From Undaria pinnatifida (lineage: Eukaryota; Sar; Phaeophyceae; Laminariales; Alariaceae), in the NCBI GenBank assembly GCA_012845835.1, contig JABAKD010000001.1, forward strand, positions 247,001-311,000: 64,000 bases of DNA, read 5' to 3'. The notes beneath the pieces are model-generated. The model was not told the DNA's origin, searched no databases, and saw only the letters and a program-made list of their open reading frames with translations. Below are positions 1-10,830 of this stretch, in pieces. Position numbers and translations under genes: made by a program. Each line of letters opens with the position of its first letter. The stretch's first letter is position 1.

Positions 1-147
1 CGCCCCTCCTTCCCTCCTCCCCTCCTTCCACCCCCCCCCCCCCCCCCCCCCCGGCCTGCCCCCTCCCCTCTCCCCGCCCCCGTCCCCCCTCCCCCCTCCC
101 CCCTCCCCCCTCCCCCTCCTTGTCTTCCCCCCTGCCCGTTGTTTCCC

Positions 148-323
148 ATGGAAACAACAGGTCTAGAGGTCGAGCTAGAGAAGCAGCACTTGGAAGGCTA
201 TCACAACCGTATAGCGTACTTTGGGAGGGTTTTGACTGGAGGAGGGGCGGATAAAATGGAGGATGTCGGACCGCCCACCCGGCTCGTTGGGGTTTACGAG
301 CACGGCGACTTTGTCCTTCACAG
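148..323 (+). CDS. RING gene, first visible exon
   Basis: This open stretch has mixed, non-repetitive protein composition (ELEKQHLEGYHNRIAYF, then LVGVYEHGDFVLHR), unlike the low-complexity DNA around it. It begins either at an ATG at 148 or at a CAG acceptor with the exon starting at 161; pyrimidine-rich DNA lies upstream of both. The exon can end at 323 before GCAAGG, a good GC-type donor (CAG then GCAAGG). That leaves phase 2, which the acceptor at 2301 completes to an Arg codon. A GT at 331 would leave the wrong phase for the next exon. The assignment to the RING gene rests on phase, strand and adjacency only. Confidence 0.5.
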
Positions 324-3300
324 GCAAGGAGTGGGGGGACGGAAGGGGTGGGGAGGGGAATAGGCTCCTTTTTCCCTACTTCCTTCGTTAAACTCTACTA
401 ATTCCTGCCTTTCCTCCTTCCTTCCTTTCTCCCTTCCTTCCTTAATTCCGCCCGCTTCCCCCCTTCCTTCCTTCCCTTTCTTAATTCCGCCATTCTCGCT
501 CTAAGCCAATATTTTCTTCCCTAACTCTCCTATCCTTCCGTAGTATATTTATTCCTTCCCTTCCTTACTTCCGCCATTCCCGCTCTAACTCCATATTTTC
601 TTCCCTAACTCTCCTGTCCTTCCGTAGTATATTTGTTCCTTCCCAACTTCCGCCGTTCCTTCACGAGCTGAAAAAGCAAATCAACGAATTGTTTTGATTA
701 TTTATATTTCCCTGTAACCCCTCCATCCCCCCCCCCCCCGCTTTCGGTCAGTCAGATCGGTCAGTCAGATGTGGTCAGTCAGATCGGTCAGTCAGATCGG
801 TCAGTCAGATCGGTCAGTCAGATCGGTCAGTCAGACCGGTCAATCAGAACGGCCAGTCAGATCGGTCAGTCAGATCGGTAAAATAGAACGATCAGTCAGA
901 TCGGTCAGTCAGATCGGTCAGTCAGATCGGTCAGTCAGGCCCAACAAGCGCAACCCCTACCGTGGGACGACTCAAAAACGGAATTGAACATGGAAATAGG
1001 GAAGCGAGGAACAAAGCGCGGGGGGGGGGGGATGGAGGGGTTACAGGGAAATATAAATAATCAAAACAATTCGTTGATTTGCTTTTTCAGCTCGTGAAGG
1101 AACGGCGGAAGTAGGGAAGGAACAAATATACTACGGAAGGACAGGAGAGTTAGGGAAGAAAATATGGAGTTAGAGCGGGAATGGCGGAACTAAGGTTCCT
1201 CGCTTCCCTATTTCCATGTTCAATTCCGTTTTTGAGTCGTTCCACGGTAGGGGTTGCGCTTGTTGGGCCTGACTGACCGATCTGACTGACCGATCTGACC
1301 GACCGATCTGACTGACCGTTCTGATTGACCGATCTGATTGACCGATCTGACTGGCCGTTCTGACTGACCGTTCTGACTGACCGTTCTGACTGACCGTTCT
1401 GACTGACCGTTCTGACTGACAGTTCTGACCGTTCTGACTGACCGTTCTGACCGATCGATCTGACTGATCGATCTGACCGATCGATCTGACTGATCGATCT
1501 GGCTGACCGATCTGACTGATCGATCTGACTGACCGATCTGACTGACCGTTCTGACTGACCGATCTGACTGACCTATCTGACTGACCGTTCTGACTGACCG
1601 ATCTGACCGACCGATCTGACTGACCGATCTGACTGACCGATCTGACCGGTTGAGCATATCAAGTGTGTCGGACTATCGGCTAGTACGTATGGTAAATTTT
1701 GCGAGTATAGTGTGCTGTAGGATTACTCGTAGCGCATAGAAATATTGTCCAGGTTGCGCCAACGAACGCCTTCGAAGTTGTGTTGGAAATCGTGTTTCGG
1801 GTGAGATACTGAGCTAGCTCCTCATGTTAGGAGCTCATAAACTTCTTCTGTTATTGCACCCCTAGCGATGGGATGGCTCATTTCCTCTGTTTATTGCTTT
1901 CGCTAATTCCCCCTCCTGACACGTGGTATGGCGCAGGTGCGCCATTTTTTTTTTTCTGAGGCTTGTTCACGTGAGGGGGGCTCTATCCCTCTCACCCAAG
2001 ATCTTATTTTGATAAGTGACTGAAAGCGCAATCCGTTGACCGAAACCATTCATTACCTCTAGGTCGTAAAAAATACCCATAAATTGCAAAAACAAGTATG
2101 ACATCCCGACGATTTTGGGTCAAGGAGGGCTCCCCGCGTCTTACAGAAAATGTTTTCGCCAAAGCAATTGCTACCTCTGACGTAGCTCGCGTCTCCCTTC
2201 CCTAATTCTTTTTTTTTTGCTTCCTAATTCCTTATTATACCCCTCCTTTCCTTCCTTCCCCTAACTCCTTATTTTCACTATTATATTTCCTTATTTTTTA
2301 GGAACCACAATGCCGACGTAGACGCAAATGGCCGTGCCTTACCGGGGCTCGGAGGGCCCACCGGCGGCGGAGGCGGTGGTAACGGAGGCGTGTCGGCGAT
2401 GGGGGGTAGGGGACCGGTGTTACGTAGGGGAGAAACGACGGTACTAGACGCGTGTATCAACCTATTCCGTCGGTGCTCCGACACCGGCTCCTCCTGGGGC
2501 AAGGCCGGCTTTCACCGTGCCGCCATCGTGCCACCAATGGCCAGGTCCCACTCTGGCGACGCTCCAAGCTCGACATCGACTGTACCGCCGGCGCCGCAGC
2601 AGCAGCAACAGCAAAAGCAGCAGCAGCAAAAACAGCAACAGCAACAGCAGCAGCAACAGCAACAGCAGCAGCAGCAACATGAACAGCAGCAGCATCAGCA
2701 ACAGCAACAATCGCGGGCTTCTCCGGCAACAGTGCCGCTAAGGGTCGGGCCTGGGCACGGGCCAGCTCCTGCTGGCTCCACGGCAGGGGCACCCGCCACC
2801 CCTACTACTACCGTCATGGCACCCGGAACAATCATGGCTAACGGGGCAGGCCCTAAAATCCTGTTGAGGAAGCCTCCGGGGGGCGGGGGGGGCGCAGGAA
2901 ATCCTTCTTCCTCCACCTCCTCCTCTCCATCGCTCAAGCCCTGGGATGAGGCGGCGGGGGGGGTATCGGCGGCTGGGCCGGCAACGGCGGCGGGGGCGGG
3001 GGCGGGGGCGGCAGCGCGGGTGGCGGTGGTGGCGCAGGAGGAGGGGAGTGAAGGGGGGGAGAGAGGAGGGGGGGGGGGCGAACGATGGTGGCCGCTGGCG
3101 TAACGCTAACAGCATCGGAGGCGGAACGGCGACAGCGTTGTCCAGTATGTCGGGAGTGGCAGAGGCTGGCCGCGGTGCAGGTGGCGGCCGTGGGGGACCC
3201 GGCGGCGTTGGAAACGGGGGCGGTGGGACGGGACGCGGTGGTGGTGGTGGTGGTGGTGGTGGTGGCGGTGGCGGTGGCGGCGGCCTGACACCATGGGACC

Positions 3301-6300
3301 TCAACCCGCCGAGACAGGGTTGGGAACAGCAGCAGCAGCAATCCCAAAGCCGGCGGGACCCCGTGACGGCAGAATCCACCACCCCGTGGAACTCACTTGG
3401 GCTCGGGGCGAACGTCGCGACCCCGCCGCCTGGAGCGGGTGGAGGGGGTAGCGACGATGGTGGTGGTGGTGGTGGTGGCGGCGGTGGTGGTACCGATGGC
3501 CGATGGGCAAGAGACACGGCGGAAGCAGCGGTTCTTAGAAACGACGAGCGGGGGCAAGATCATCGTGTGGGGGTAGTGTCCGGCATCGCGGGTCTGGGGG
3601 AGTCGCCGGCGGCGGTGCAGAGAGGTGGAGAGTGGACGAACTCGGACGCTATCGCGATGAACGGCGTAGGCATGGGTGTCGGCGGCAGCTGTACCGGGAA
3701 CGGCGGTGGCGGCGGCGGCGGTATGGGCGGCCTACCGCTACCCTTGAGGGCAAAAGCGGCGGGAGTCGCTGGCGGGCGCATGGGTGGGGGCTGGACCGAC
3801 AGCATCTTCGGCGACGGATCCAAGGGAGAAGTCAGCGGTGATATCAGCGGCGGTAGCGGCAGCAGTAACGGGCATGCTGGCAGTGTCGGCGGGATTAGCG
3901 GGACGATAGCGGCAACATCGCTGCTGGGCGATGGTGTTGGTGGTGGTGACGGCGGCGCTGAGTATACAGCTGCCGCCGCTGCCGCCGCCGCTGGTGCCAC
4001 CGCTGCCGCCGCTGGTGCCACCGCTGCTGCTGCCGCCGGTGCTGTCGGCGCGGCCACCGGAGCTAATGGAGTCGGACTGTCGAGGTCACGCGCGAGAGCC
4101 ATTTCCCCTTTGGCCGGCGGTGACGCGTCCATCATCATGTACGAGTCGTCGACGATGAGGGGGGTTATTGGAGCGATTAGGAAAGATGACCCCTTCTCTT
4201 CGCCGCCGTTGCCGTCTCTGCAAAATGGGGGGATGTCGACAGGGGAATGGGAAGGGTCGGTGCGCGAAACGCAGGATGCCAGCGCGGACATGGTCCCAGC
4301 CGAAACGATCTCTACCGGAAGCGGAAGGTACCCGGTGGTAGGCGGCGGCGGTGGCGACGGTGGCAGCGGCAGCGGCAGCGCGCTTGACTTCGGCGGCGGC
4401 TTGCACGCGTTTGGCAGCAGCGGCGGTGGCGGCCGCGGTGGAAGAGCCGGGCAGATGTTGTGGGGTCTGTCGGGAACGGACGGGCCGGACGATTCGGGTG
4501 CGGACGCAGTTACTGAAAAAGGTGATATTCGGTTTCAGCGCGTCGCTTCACTCCGCGTACTGTGAGAGGAAGTGGAGGGGAAAGGGGGGGAAAAAGATGG
4601 GGAGGCGGAGGAGTGTTCCCGATGGGCGGTAACAACCACGGTGCACGCGCGCTTATTTACGAGCAGCCAACCAACCAGCAAGTCAACCAACCAGCCCACC
4701 ATCCCAAGAGCCAACTATCCAAACACCCAGCTAACCAATCAGCTACCCAAAATACCAATCGACTAACCAACCAACAAGTCAACGGGTCATCTAACCAACC
4801 AATCAACCAACCAACGAATCAACGATCCAATCGAACTAGCAGACCGACCAACCAATCAAAAACCCAATATGTAACCGTCTGCTCTAACAGGACTGTCGCG
4901 TGCGATGGTGAACACGAACGCCACCGGCGTCGGCAGCAGCCACCTCCACAGCCACGGCGAAGGCCACGTCAACAGCAACGTCAACGCCATCAGCATCAAC
5001 AACGGGAACATCGGTGTCAGCACTGCCACAACCACCGCCAACAAAAATAACAGTGGCATCAACAGCGCCATTAGCCGTATCAGCAACGGCACCACCAACA
5101 ACAACATGAACTACGCCCCCTCTTCCGGCCACGGCGTCGCGGCAGCAGCTGCCCTCGCCGGCGCATCTATTGGGGTTGCAGACGACGAGGCGTTCCTCCC
5201 TCTCGGCAAGAAAGAACATCAACGTTTAGGCGGTGCGATGCTCTGGACTGACAGAGGCGAAGAGTCGCCGGGGGGCGGGGATGCGCTCCACAACAGTGCG
5301 GCTAATCATGCTGACGCTGGCCGGGGGGGCGCGGCCTTAAGGCAGAACATAGATGGCGGTTTTCGGGGAGGGGAGGCGGGAGTGGGGGTGGGGGTCGGGG
5401 CAAGGGTGGGGCTCAACGATCTGAACGCTCTGCAGATGTACCTGTCGGATTCGAAGGTGGCTTCTTCTGAGGATCACCATCTAGGGGTCAGTTGATTTTT
5501 TTTCTCTCTTTTCGTATTTTTTTGTAGGGGCGGATTTGTTTTTTAGTTTAATGCTGTCCCTCTCTGCTGTCTTGTCCCGCTCGACCAGAAACGGTCCTGT
5601 AGTCAGCAGTCCACACCCCGCCAACAAAAACATAAAACCGTTAAGCTTGTGTTGAGACAAACTCGTGCACGCCCCCTGTGTTTGTATTCGCCCTTTTTTC
5701 CTCGTGAGTCATTCCGCGGTAGCGGTGCAGCAGGTTTTAAGAATTTTCTGAGCTCCTAGCATGAAGATCTCAATGTCTCACCTGCAACGTGACTTTCGAA
5801 GGCATTCAACCGTGCAACCCAACCAACACTTTCCTGCGCCGTTTAACAGTCCTAAAAACAAATATATCCGTACACGTAACAGACCAACCGGGGAGTTCCT
5901 CACTTGAGAAAGCTTAAAAACCGGCCAGAAACGCCATATGGCTCAAAAAGTGCGAACCCTTTTTTTTTTCTCACACTTCTACTTTCCAGCTTCTGGACAA
6001 GCCGTGGTCACAGATGTCGTGTCTTCTCTCCCCCGGTTCTTATCTTCAATTTTCATCGCGCATGGGGTTCAACAATCCCACTGATCGTCGATTTTCATCG
6101 AGTGTTGCTAACTCACCCTCTCGCGCTGTCCGCAAGTCAATTTCACAAGAAAACTCCCGACGAATATATTCGAGTATGCACTCGGGGGGGCTCGAACTCA
6201 CGAAACTGACCTATACCAGGCTCGAGGATAACCTGATACGCCACCGGGGCGACCGGTCAACCATGGGATGACTCTTGTTCGCGTCTGCGACGATCGAAAG

Positions 6301-7874
6301 ATCGGACGACTCCGCAAAACGCCTCGCCACCACCGAAGAAAGATGTCACGCACGCTTGTCTTGAAACAAGCCCGTTGCCCTCGTCTTTTCGAAGGACACA
6401 TAACATCAGCCGTACGACGTAAAACTCAACCAGGGTAGTATTTCGGGAACGCCCGCAATCCAAACACGACCAGATCGTGGGGTAGATACTGTAGCTCCCC
6501 AGGAATGAACCCAGGGCAAAGCCGGAGAATGCAATAAGAAAACATCCGATTTACCTGTGTGCTGAAAAGTACATCCAGGTTGTGGTCGAGATGAACAACG
6601 AAGCGTACCTTTGTTTATATGTTGTCTCTCGCTGTTTGCGCAACGAACAGGTGGACCTGCGATCGACAGCCCGAGGAACGGCCACCTACGATGACAACAG
6701 CAGCGACGCCGGCGGCGGCGTTGATGTCAGCATGGGTGGCGGCGGTGGCGGTGGCGCCGGAGTGCCCAGTTCTGTCTCCGATATTATGGGTTTGCACAGG
6801 ATGCCGGAAGTTCGCCATCAGTTCAAGGCTACAGCAGCGTCTTCGTCTGTTGCGCCCGGTGCCACTGCCGGCGTCGGTGCTGGTGCTGGTGTAGGTGCTG
6901 GTGTTGGTGCCTGTGGTGGTGGCGGTGGTGGTTCTGCTATGGCTGGAGTGTCGGCTCCTAAGACTGCTTCTGCCGCTCCGTCGCATGGTTTCAGCGAGGG
7001 ACAAAACACGACAGGCCAGGGAGATGGAGCCTGCAAGATCTGCTTCTTGGGGTGAGACGCGTCTCTGTATTGACTTATCTCGTTTTTGTTGTTTGTTGTT
7101 TTGGTTGTTGGTTTTGACTTTTTTTGTAGGTTGCAAATTGTATTCTGGTGCTTGCTTGTTTGCCTGTTGTTGATGTTGTTGTTGTTGTTGGTTTCTTTGT
7201 TTTGTATTTTTTTTCCTTGGTTATGTCGATTGTCTTAGTTGTTTGTTCATTTCTTTTTTTGTTTTATTGTTACTGTTTTGCTGTTTCGTTTGTGATTTGA
7301 ATAGTGACATTTTCTCTGACGCGCCTCCCCCATGTTATTCGCGCGCACGCTACCTTCTCTCCTCCTATATCAAGACATACCCTTGTTGCACGCATAGGCT
7401 AAACACACAGCGTACATGTTATCTATTCCCTTCCATTGCTCGCCTCACTTCTCACCGTGACCCCCATCCCCTCGCCCCCCGCCTCCGCCTCCGCGTTCGC
7501 GTACCCCGTCCGTCGCTTGCCTCTATTTGCGCCTTGACCGGACGTCTCTCTCCTGGCTCCCGCTCCCGCATCCCTTCTCTTGCTGTGAAAACCCTCGCTG
7601 TGCCCCCCCCCCCCAACCACGCCTGCGTGCGTGCTCGTGTGCGGGTGCGGTGCGGGTGTTCGTTCGTCGTTCGTGGGTGGGTGTTTTTGTATTTTTTGGT
7701 GGAATTTTTCTCTTGTGCGTACTCACGTGGGTGTGTTCGTTTTTTAGGTCCTCCGACGTCCTACTGCTCCCTTGCGGACATCTTTGCTCGTGCGCTTCCT
7801 GCGCGCCAACGCTTCGATCGTGTCCCATCTGCCACGTGGGTATCTATCGGGTGCAGCCTGTTTATCGCTCGTGA
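148..7874 (+). CDS. RING-finger (C3HC4) protein, probable E3 ubiquitin ligase, 3' part of gene
   Basis: Five exons are chained by splice phase: up to 323, 2302-4521, 4891-5486, 6651-7051 and 7748-7874 (stop TGA). Joining the last two exons gives a RING of the pattern C-x2-C-x11-C-x-H-x3-C-x2-C-x6-C-x2-C (CKIC, PCGH, CASC, CPIC). This spacing resembles the RING class found at the C-terminus of many E3 ubiquitin ligases, so a ubiquitin-transfer role is inferred. The roughly 1,100 residues upstream are low complexity: poly-Gln, long Gly runs and Ala-Gly blocks; I recognise no other domain. Junctions at 4521/4891, 5486/6651 and 7051/7748 agree in phase. The long exon contains an apparent one-base frame break in a run of 11 G. 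The true start may lie before the window. The RING is certain; the N-terminal model is less so. Confidence 0.8.
324..2301 (+). other. Intron 1 of RING gene, rich in inverted and tandem repeats
   Basis: This is a non-coding interval between the GC donor at 324 and the acceptor ending at 2301 (TTTTTTAG). It starts with pyrimidine-rich DNA, then holds a duplicated unit of about 95 bp (about 478-655), 13-bp tandem arrays and their inverted counterparts (see separate entries). It ends with copies of dispersed repeats (about 1735-1870 and 2088-2140) that recur elsewhere in the window. The open frames seen in the 13-bp arrays are a consequence of the repeat and not genes. Confidence 0.5.
560..1650. 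repeat. Interleaved inverted repeat A-B-A'-B' with 13-bp tandem arrays
   Basis: Block A (about 560-745) reappears inverted as A' (about 1027-1193), and block B (about 767-1012) reappears inverted as B' (about 1197-1650). B and B' are made of a 13-bp tandem unit, GATCGGTCAGTCA and its complement, plus a unique flank ending near GGAATTGAACATGGAAA. A is itself a direct duplication of the unit at about 478-560. Because A pairs with A' across B, and B with B' across A', the arrangement is interleaved and not a simple hairpin. It lies in an intron of the RING gene. Confidence 0.85.
2302..4521 (+). CDS. RING gene, long low-complexity exon (poly-Q, poly-G, poly-A)
   Basis: The acceptor is TTTTTTAG at 2294-2301. 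The frame opens as NHNADVDANG, followed by a Gly run, a mixed segment and a poly-Gln tract at about 2595-2710 (interrupted by Lys, His and Glu). A Gly/Ala-rich region follows, with poly-Gly at about 3235-3285 and 3455-3495 and poly-Ala at about 3965-4045. The frame used up to about 3068 differs from the one used after about 3080. The switch falls on 11 consecutive G at 3068-3078, and ten G would give one open frame. The donor GTGATA follows AAAAAG at 4521, phase 1. The composition suggests a largely disordered region. Confidence 0.7.
4522..4890 (+). other. Intron with CCAACCAA-type simple repeat
   Basis: GT at 4522, AG at 4889-4890 (CTCTAACAG). The middle (about 4660-4860) is a degenerate CCAACCAA/ATCAACC array with no coding character. 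Phase 1 is kept across the junction. Confidence 0.7.
4891..5486 (+). CDS. RING gene, Asn/Ser/Gly-rich exon
   Basis: The exon runs from the acceptor CTCTAACAG to the donor GGG then GTCAGT. It encodes about 199 residues. The first half is rich in Asn, Ser, Thr and His (NNGNIGVSTATTTANKNNS). The second half is of more ordinary composition (FLPLGKKEHQRLGGAMLW and LNDLNALQMYLSDSK), which may be a short conserved motif region. Entry phase is 1 and exit phase 0, both matching the neighbouring exons. No known domain recognised. Confidence 0.75.
5487..6650 (+). other. Intron holding a SINE copy and a dispersed repeat
   Basis: The donor is GTCAGT at 5487 and the acceptor CGAACAG ends at 6650. The interval holds a copy (about 5705-5935) of a dispersed repeat also seen near 1735, 24740 and 61360, and a tRNA-derived SINE on the - strand (about 5960-6253). 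No coding signal. Confidence 0.7.
5960..6253 (-). mobile_element. tRNA-derived SINE (family 1), copy A
   Basis: Read on the - strand, the element starts with a tRNA-like head carrying a Pol III A box (TGGCGTATCAGG) and a B box (GAGTTCGAGCC), about 40 bp apart. A tRNA-unrelated body of about 200 bp follows, ending in GTGTGAG and an A tract (T run at about 5960-5969 on +). It is one of four copies in the window with the same head, body and tail. Non-autonomous; it would depend on a LINE for mobility. It lies in a RING-gene intron, antisense to the gene. Confidence 0.85.
6651..7051 (+). CDS. RING gene, exon carrying first zinc-ligand pair
   Basis: The acceptor CGAACAG precedes GTGGACCTG, phase 0. 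The frame reads VDLRSTARGTATYDD, then Gly- and Ala-rich stretches (about 6705-6760 and 6850-6945). It ends with DGACKICFLG, where CKIC supplies the first two RING cysteines. The donor GTGAGA at 7052 leaves phase 2, exactly completed by the next exon. Without splicing the frame stops at once (TGA at 7053), which supports a real intron there. Confidence 0.85.
7052..7747 (+). other. Intron splitting the RING domain
   Basis: Donor GTGAGA, acceptor TTTTTTAG ending at 7747. The interval is T-rich in the first half and C-rich later. No independent gene seen. Confidence 0.75.
7748..7874 (+). CDS. RING gene, terminal exon with remaining zinc ligands
   Basis: The exon reads SSDVLLLPCGHLCSCASC, then APTLRSCPICHVG and ends RVQPVYRS before the stop at 7872-7874. 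It provides C-x-H-x3-C-x2-C and C-x2-C, completing the C3HC4 RING begun in the previous exon. The hydrophobic LLLP before CGH is typical of RING fingers. The protein ends about 14 residues after the last cysteine, so the RING is C-terminal. Confidence 0.9.
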
Positions 7875-8640
7875 AATCCGGAATGGGAGATCGCGAGTCG
7901 GAAATCGGGAATCATCTAGAGTTTTGAAATCGTGATTCGGGAATCGATAACGGTGAATCGAGAATGGCGAATCGAGTATTATCGTGACTCGATAATCGAT
8001 AATCGATAATCAGGAATCGTGAAATCGTGGATATTGAAATTGTGAATCGTGGATCGTTATATCGTAGATCGTGAGTCGAGAAATCAGGAAATTGCCATCA
8101 AACGGGAGGGGATGGGTGCCTTCGGTTGCCCTGAGCGTGGGAGGAGAAGGTATCCCGGTACATAAAAAAAACGCGAGACAGAGAGAGGTGGGGGGGGGGG
8201 AAGAAGAAGATGGAAGGTAGGGAGGAGGGAGGGAAGTCGAGACGATGTTATGCTGCTGCCGAGGCAGATGCTGATAGAGCGGGAGCTATACAAGAAGGCA
8301 AGCCTTGGGTATGTGTGTTGGGGGTTCCAACTTAGTTTCGACACTTTGTTCGCTAGTTTGTTTGTTTTTTGTCTACGGCCATCGCGTAAAATGTACCGCA
8401 CTCGTGGGATACTTTGTCTATAGATAATGGCCGTTGCGTGAAAAAATCGGGGGCATGCGCTGCTTAGATTCGGTGGTAGCAGTAGCAGCCGCGGCTAGGG
8501 TGAAGGCATCATTACCTGCGTATGCCTTTCCCGCGGAGATAAGGGACTGGCCCCTTCTCCATACTTCCGCCTGTTTTTTTTTTATCTTGGAGTGGTATTC
8601 GGCGCGGGGCGCACAACAGTAGCTGGTTGTGAAGCCTCCA
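7875..8640. other. Downstream region of RING gene, GATTCG-rich degenerate repeat
   Basis: From about 7880 to 8100 the sequence is a degenerate array of AATCGTGA/AATCGATA-like words, likely 3' UTR or flanking DNA. I see no clear polyadenylation signal and no gene to 8640. Confidence 0.4.
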
Positions 8641-8750
8641 TCGCTGATTGGTGGAGCCGCAGTCGCTGATTGGTGGAGCCGCAGTCACTGATTGGTGGAA
8701 CCGTGATCGCTGATTGGTGGAGCAACAATTCGCTGATTGGTGGAGCCGCG
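8640..8750 (+). repeat. 22-bp tandem repeat, five units
   Basis: Five adjacent units of TCGCTGATTGGTGGAGCC plus a variable four-base end, the later ones diverged. A GGTT array follows at about 8805-8870. Non-coding. Confidence 0.85.
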
Positions 8751-9384
8751 AGAAGATGGAATGGTGTCATCGTTAGGGATGGTGAGAAACGCAGTTGTGG
8801 CTGACGGGTTGGTTGGTTGGTTGGTTGGTTGGTTGGCTGGTTGATTGGTTTAGTTGATTGGTTGGTTGTTGTTAGTCGACGTGGAACGTTTCGATGGAGT
8901 CCGTGGTTGACTAGGGGATACCCTGGATATATCCCCGGGTTTCCCAAATGCGTATTATCATTTTAGCGTGTGTCATACCCCTCGTGTGTAGCCATAGGTT
9001 TCAATGGAGCGGGTGGTGGTGTTCGTGATGGTATTGATGGTGGTGGCTGTACGGTACATGGCCAAAATATTATGGTGCGTGGGTTAATAATTGTGGGCAC
9101 CATACCATAGGCAGTAGAAGTAGTAGTGGTAGATAGTGCACCGGTGCGTGGTTTGTAGAAGGGGGTGGAGTTTTAAGCCACATGATACGGGGACGGTGTT
9201 GCTGTTTTTGACGCGTATTTTGCTTTGTCAGGAGCCGTGCAGCTACTTGGTATAACCATAGAACAAGGTGCGTTGCACTAGACATGAGACGCGTAGCAGT
9301 TAGTTAGTTTACGAAGGCGTTAGTTAGTTTGCACATTTCACTCCATTTGCAGAGGGCCACACATTTCCACGCCACGAGATGCGG

Positions 9385-9640
9385 TGTGGTTGTTTTTTGC
9401 GCTTGCTTGCTCTTGCTTGCTCGTGCTTGCGCTGCTTGCTCTTGCTTGAGTTGCTTGCTCTTGCCTGAGTTGCTTGCGCTTGCTTGCGTTACTTTTTCTT
9501 GCTTGCTCTTGCTTGCTCGTGCTTGCTCGTGCTTGCTCTTGCTTGCGTTGCTTGCTCTTGCTTGCGTTGCTTGCTCTTGCTTGCTCTGCTTGGCGATGCG
9601 TTGCTTTGCTTAGATTGCTGCGCTTGCTTTGCTTGCGAGG
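9385..9640 (+). repeat. GCTTGCTCTTGCTTGC degenerate tandem array
   Basis: About 250 bp of short words GCTTGC, TCTTGC, TCGTGC and GTTGC in varied order. It yields open Leu/Cys/Ala-rich frames in several phases; these are repeat artefacts. Confidence 0.85.
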
Positions 9641-10379
9641 TCGGCAGCAACTCTAGTGTTATTCGTACCGACGTACGCGGCCCGCCTCCCTTGTTGCAGC
9701 TTATATCAAGCGACGCAATGTGGCGCACTACTGTTCTTTTAGAGTTTTTTTTTCTGCTGTTGTACTGGTTGTAGATTACAAGGTGACAGCCTCGCCTGCT
9801 CCATGAATAGCTGGGGGGTGTGGGCAAAACATCATAGGGACGCCATGGGGTAGCTGGCGATATTACACGTTACACCTGGTGTGTAAAGGCATATAGTCAT
9901 ATTAACGTTTTTACATGGAATAGTGTCGTCGTACGTACATACCTACTGTGACTACTGTAGCTGTAACTTTTTGAAACGGGGGAAAAAAACGGGCGTGCTT
10001 TCATGGTTGGCTTTGTCGTTGCCAAAAGCTGACAAACGTGTATGTGTGTGTTTATGTGTGTTGTTCACGACCACCCCTCCCCCACCCCCCCCCGGCGCGA
10101 CGGTTTGAGGCGCAGGTTTAGTTTACACACCCCGGTTTGGTTTTTATACCCCGGTTTAGTTTGCACACCCCCCGTAGACATTTGCGGTGTGCTTTCTTCC
10201 TCCGGCATTGAACCGGACGTACTTTGGTAAAAGTATGGGCAGGGACGGCTGGCTGTGCTGGTGAAAGCCACTTGTGGCGTTTTTTTTCGTTGCACACGGT
10301 TGTTTGTTGTATTGGTACATATGATACCCGAACGCTATAATGGGATAAGGACATATTTTGACCGTGTAGGTTTTTGCGT

Positions 10380-10830
10380 TTTCATATTCTGGTCGGATTC
10401 TTCACATTTTCAGGTTCTTATTCGGGTTCTCGTTCTTCAGGTTCTTGCTCAGGGTTTTTATCATGTTTAGGTTCATGTTCATGCTTTGTCTTGTTTTTGT
10501 TAGTTCATGGTCGTGTTCAGTTTCCAGGTTTACATTCAGGGTTATGCTCACGTTCATTTCAGCGTCTTGTTCCCTTGTTCTTGATCAAGTTCAGGTTCTT
10601 CTTCTTGAAGTTCAGGTTCTTGTTATTGATCTTATTTGGGTTCATGACTAGGTTCTTGTTCAGGTTCAAGGTTTTTGTGCTTGTCCAGGTTCGCGGTTAT
10701 TGTTTTCGTTCTTGTTCCTATTCAAGTTCTTCGTGTGCAGGTTCTTGTTTATGTTGAGGTTCCTGTTCATGTTCGTGTTCAGGTTCTTGATCTTGTTATT
10801 ATCCAGGTTCACGTTGAGGCTAGGCTCAGG
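10380..10830 (+). repeat. GGTTCTTGTTCAGGTTC degenerate repeat region
   Basis: About 450 bp composed of GTTC-ended words (AGGTTC, TTGTTC, ATGTTC). Open frames here are Phe/Val/Leu-rich and have no protein-like pattern. Confidence 0.75.

Noticed and set aside
1220-1657. 145-codon open frame on the minus strand, Ser/Arg/Gln-rich
   Set aside because: It is the 13-bp repeat read through; 13 codons form the period and there are no splice or start features.
2738-4291. Pro- and Ala-rich minus-strand frames opposite the RING gene
   Set aside because: Complement of Gly/Ala-rich coding sequence; the + strand has matching splice phases and the RING.
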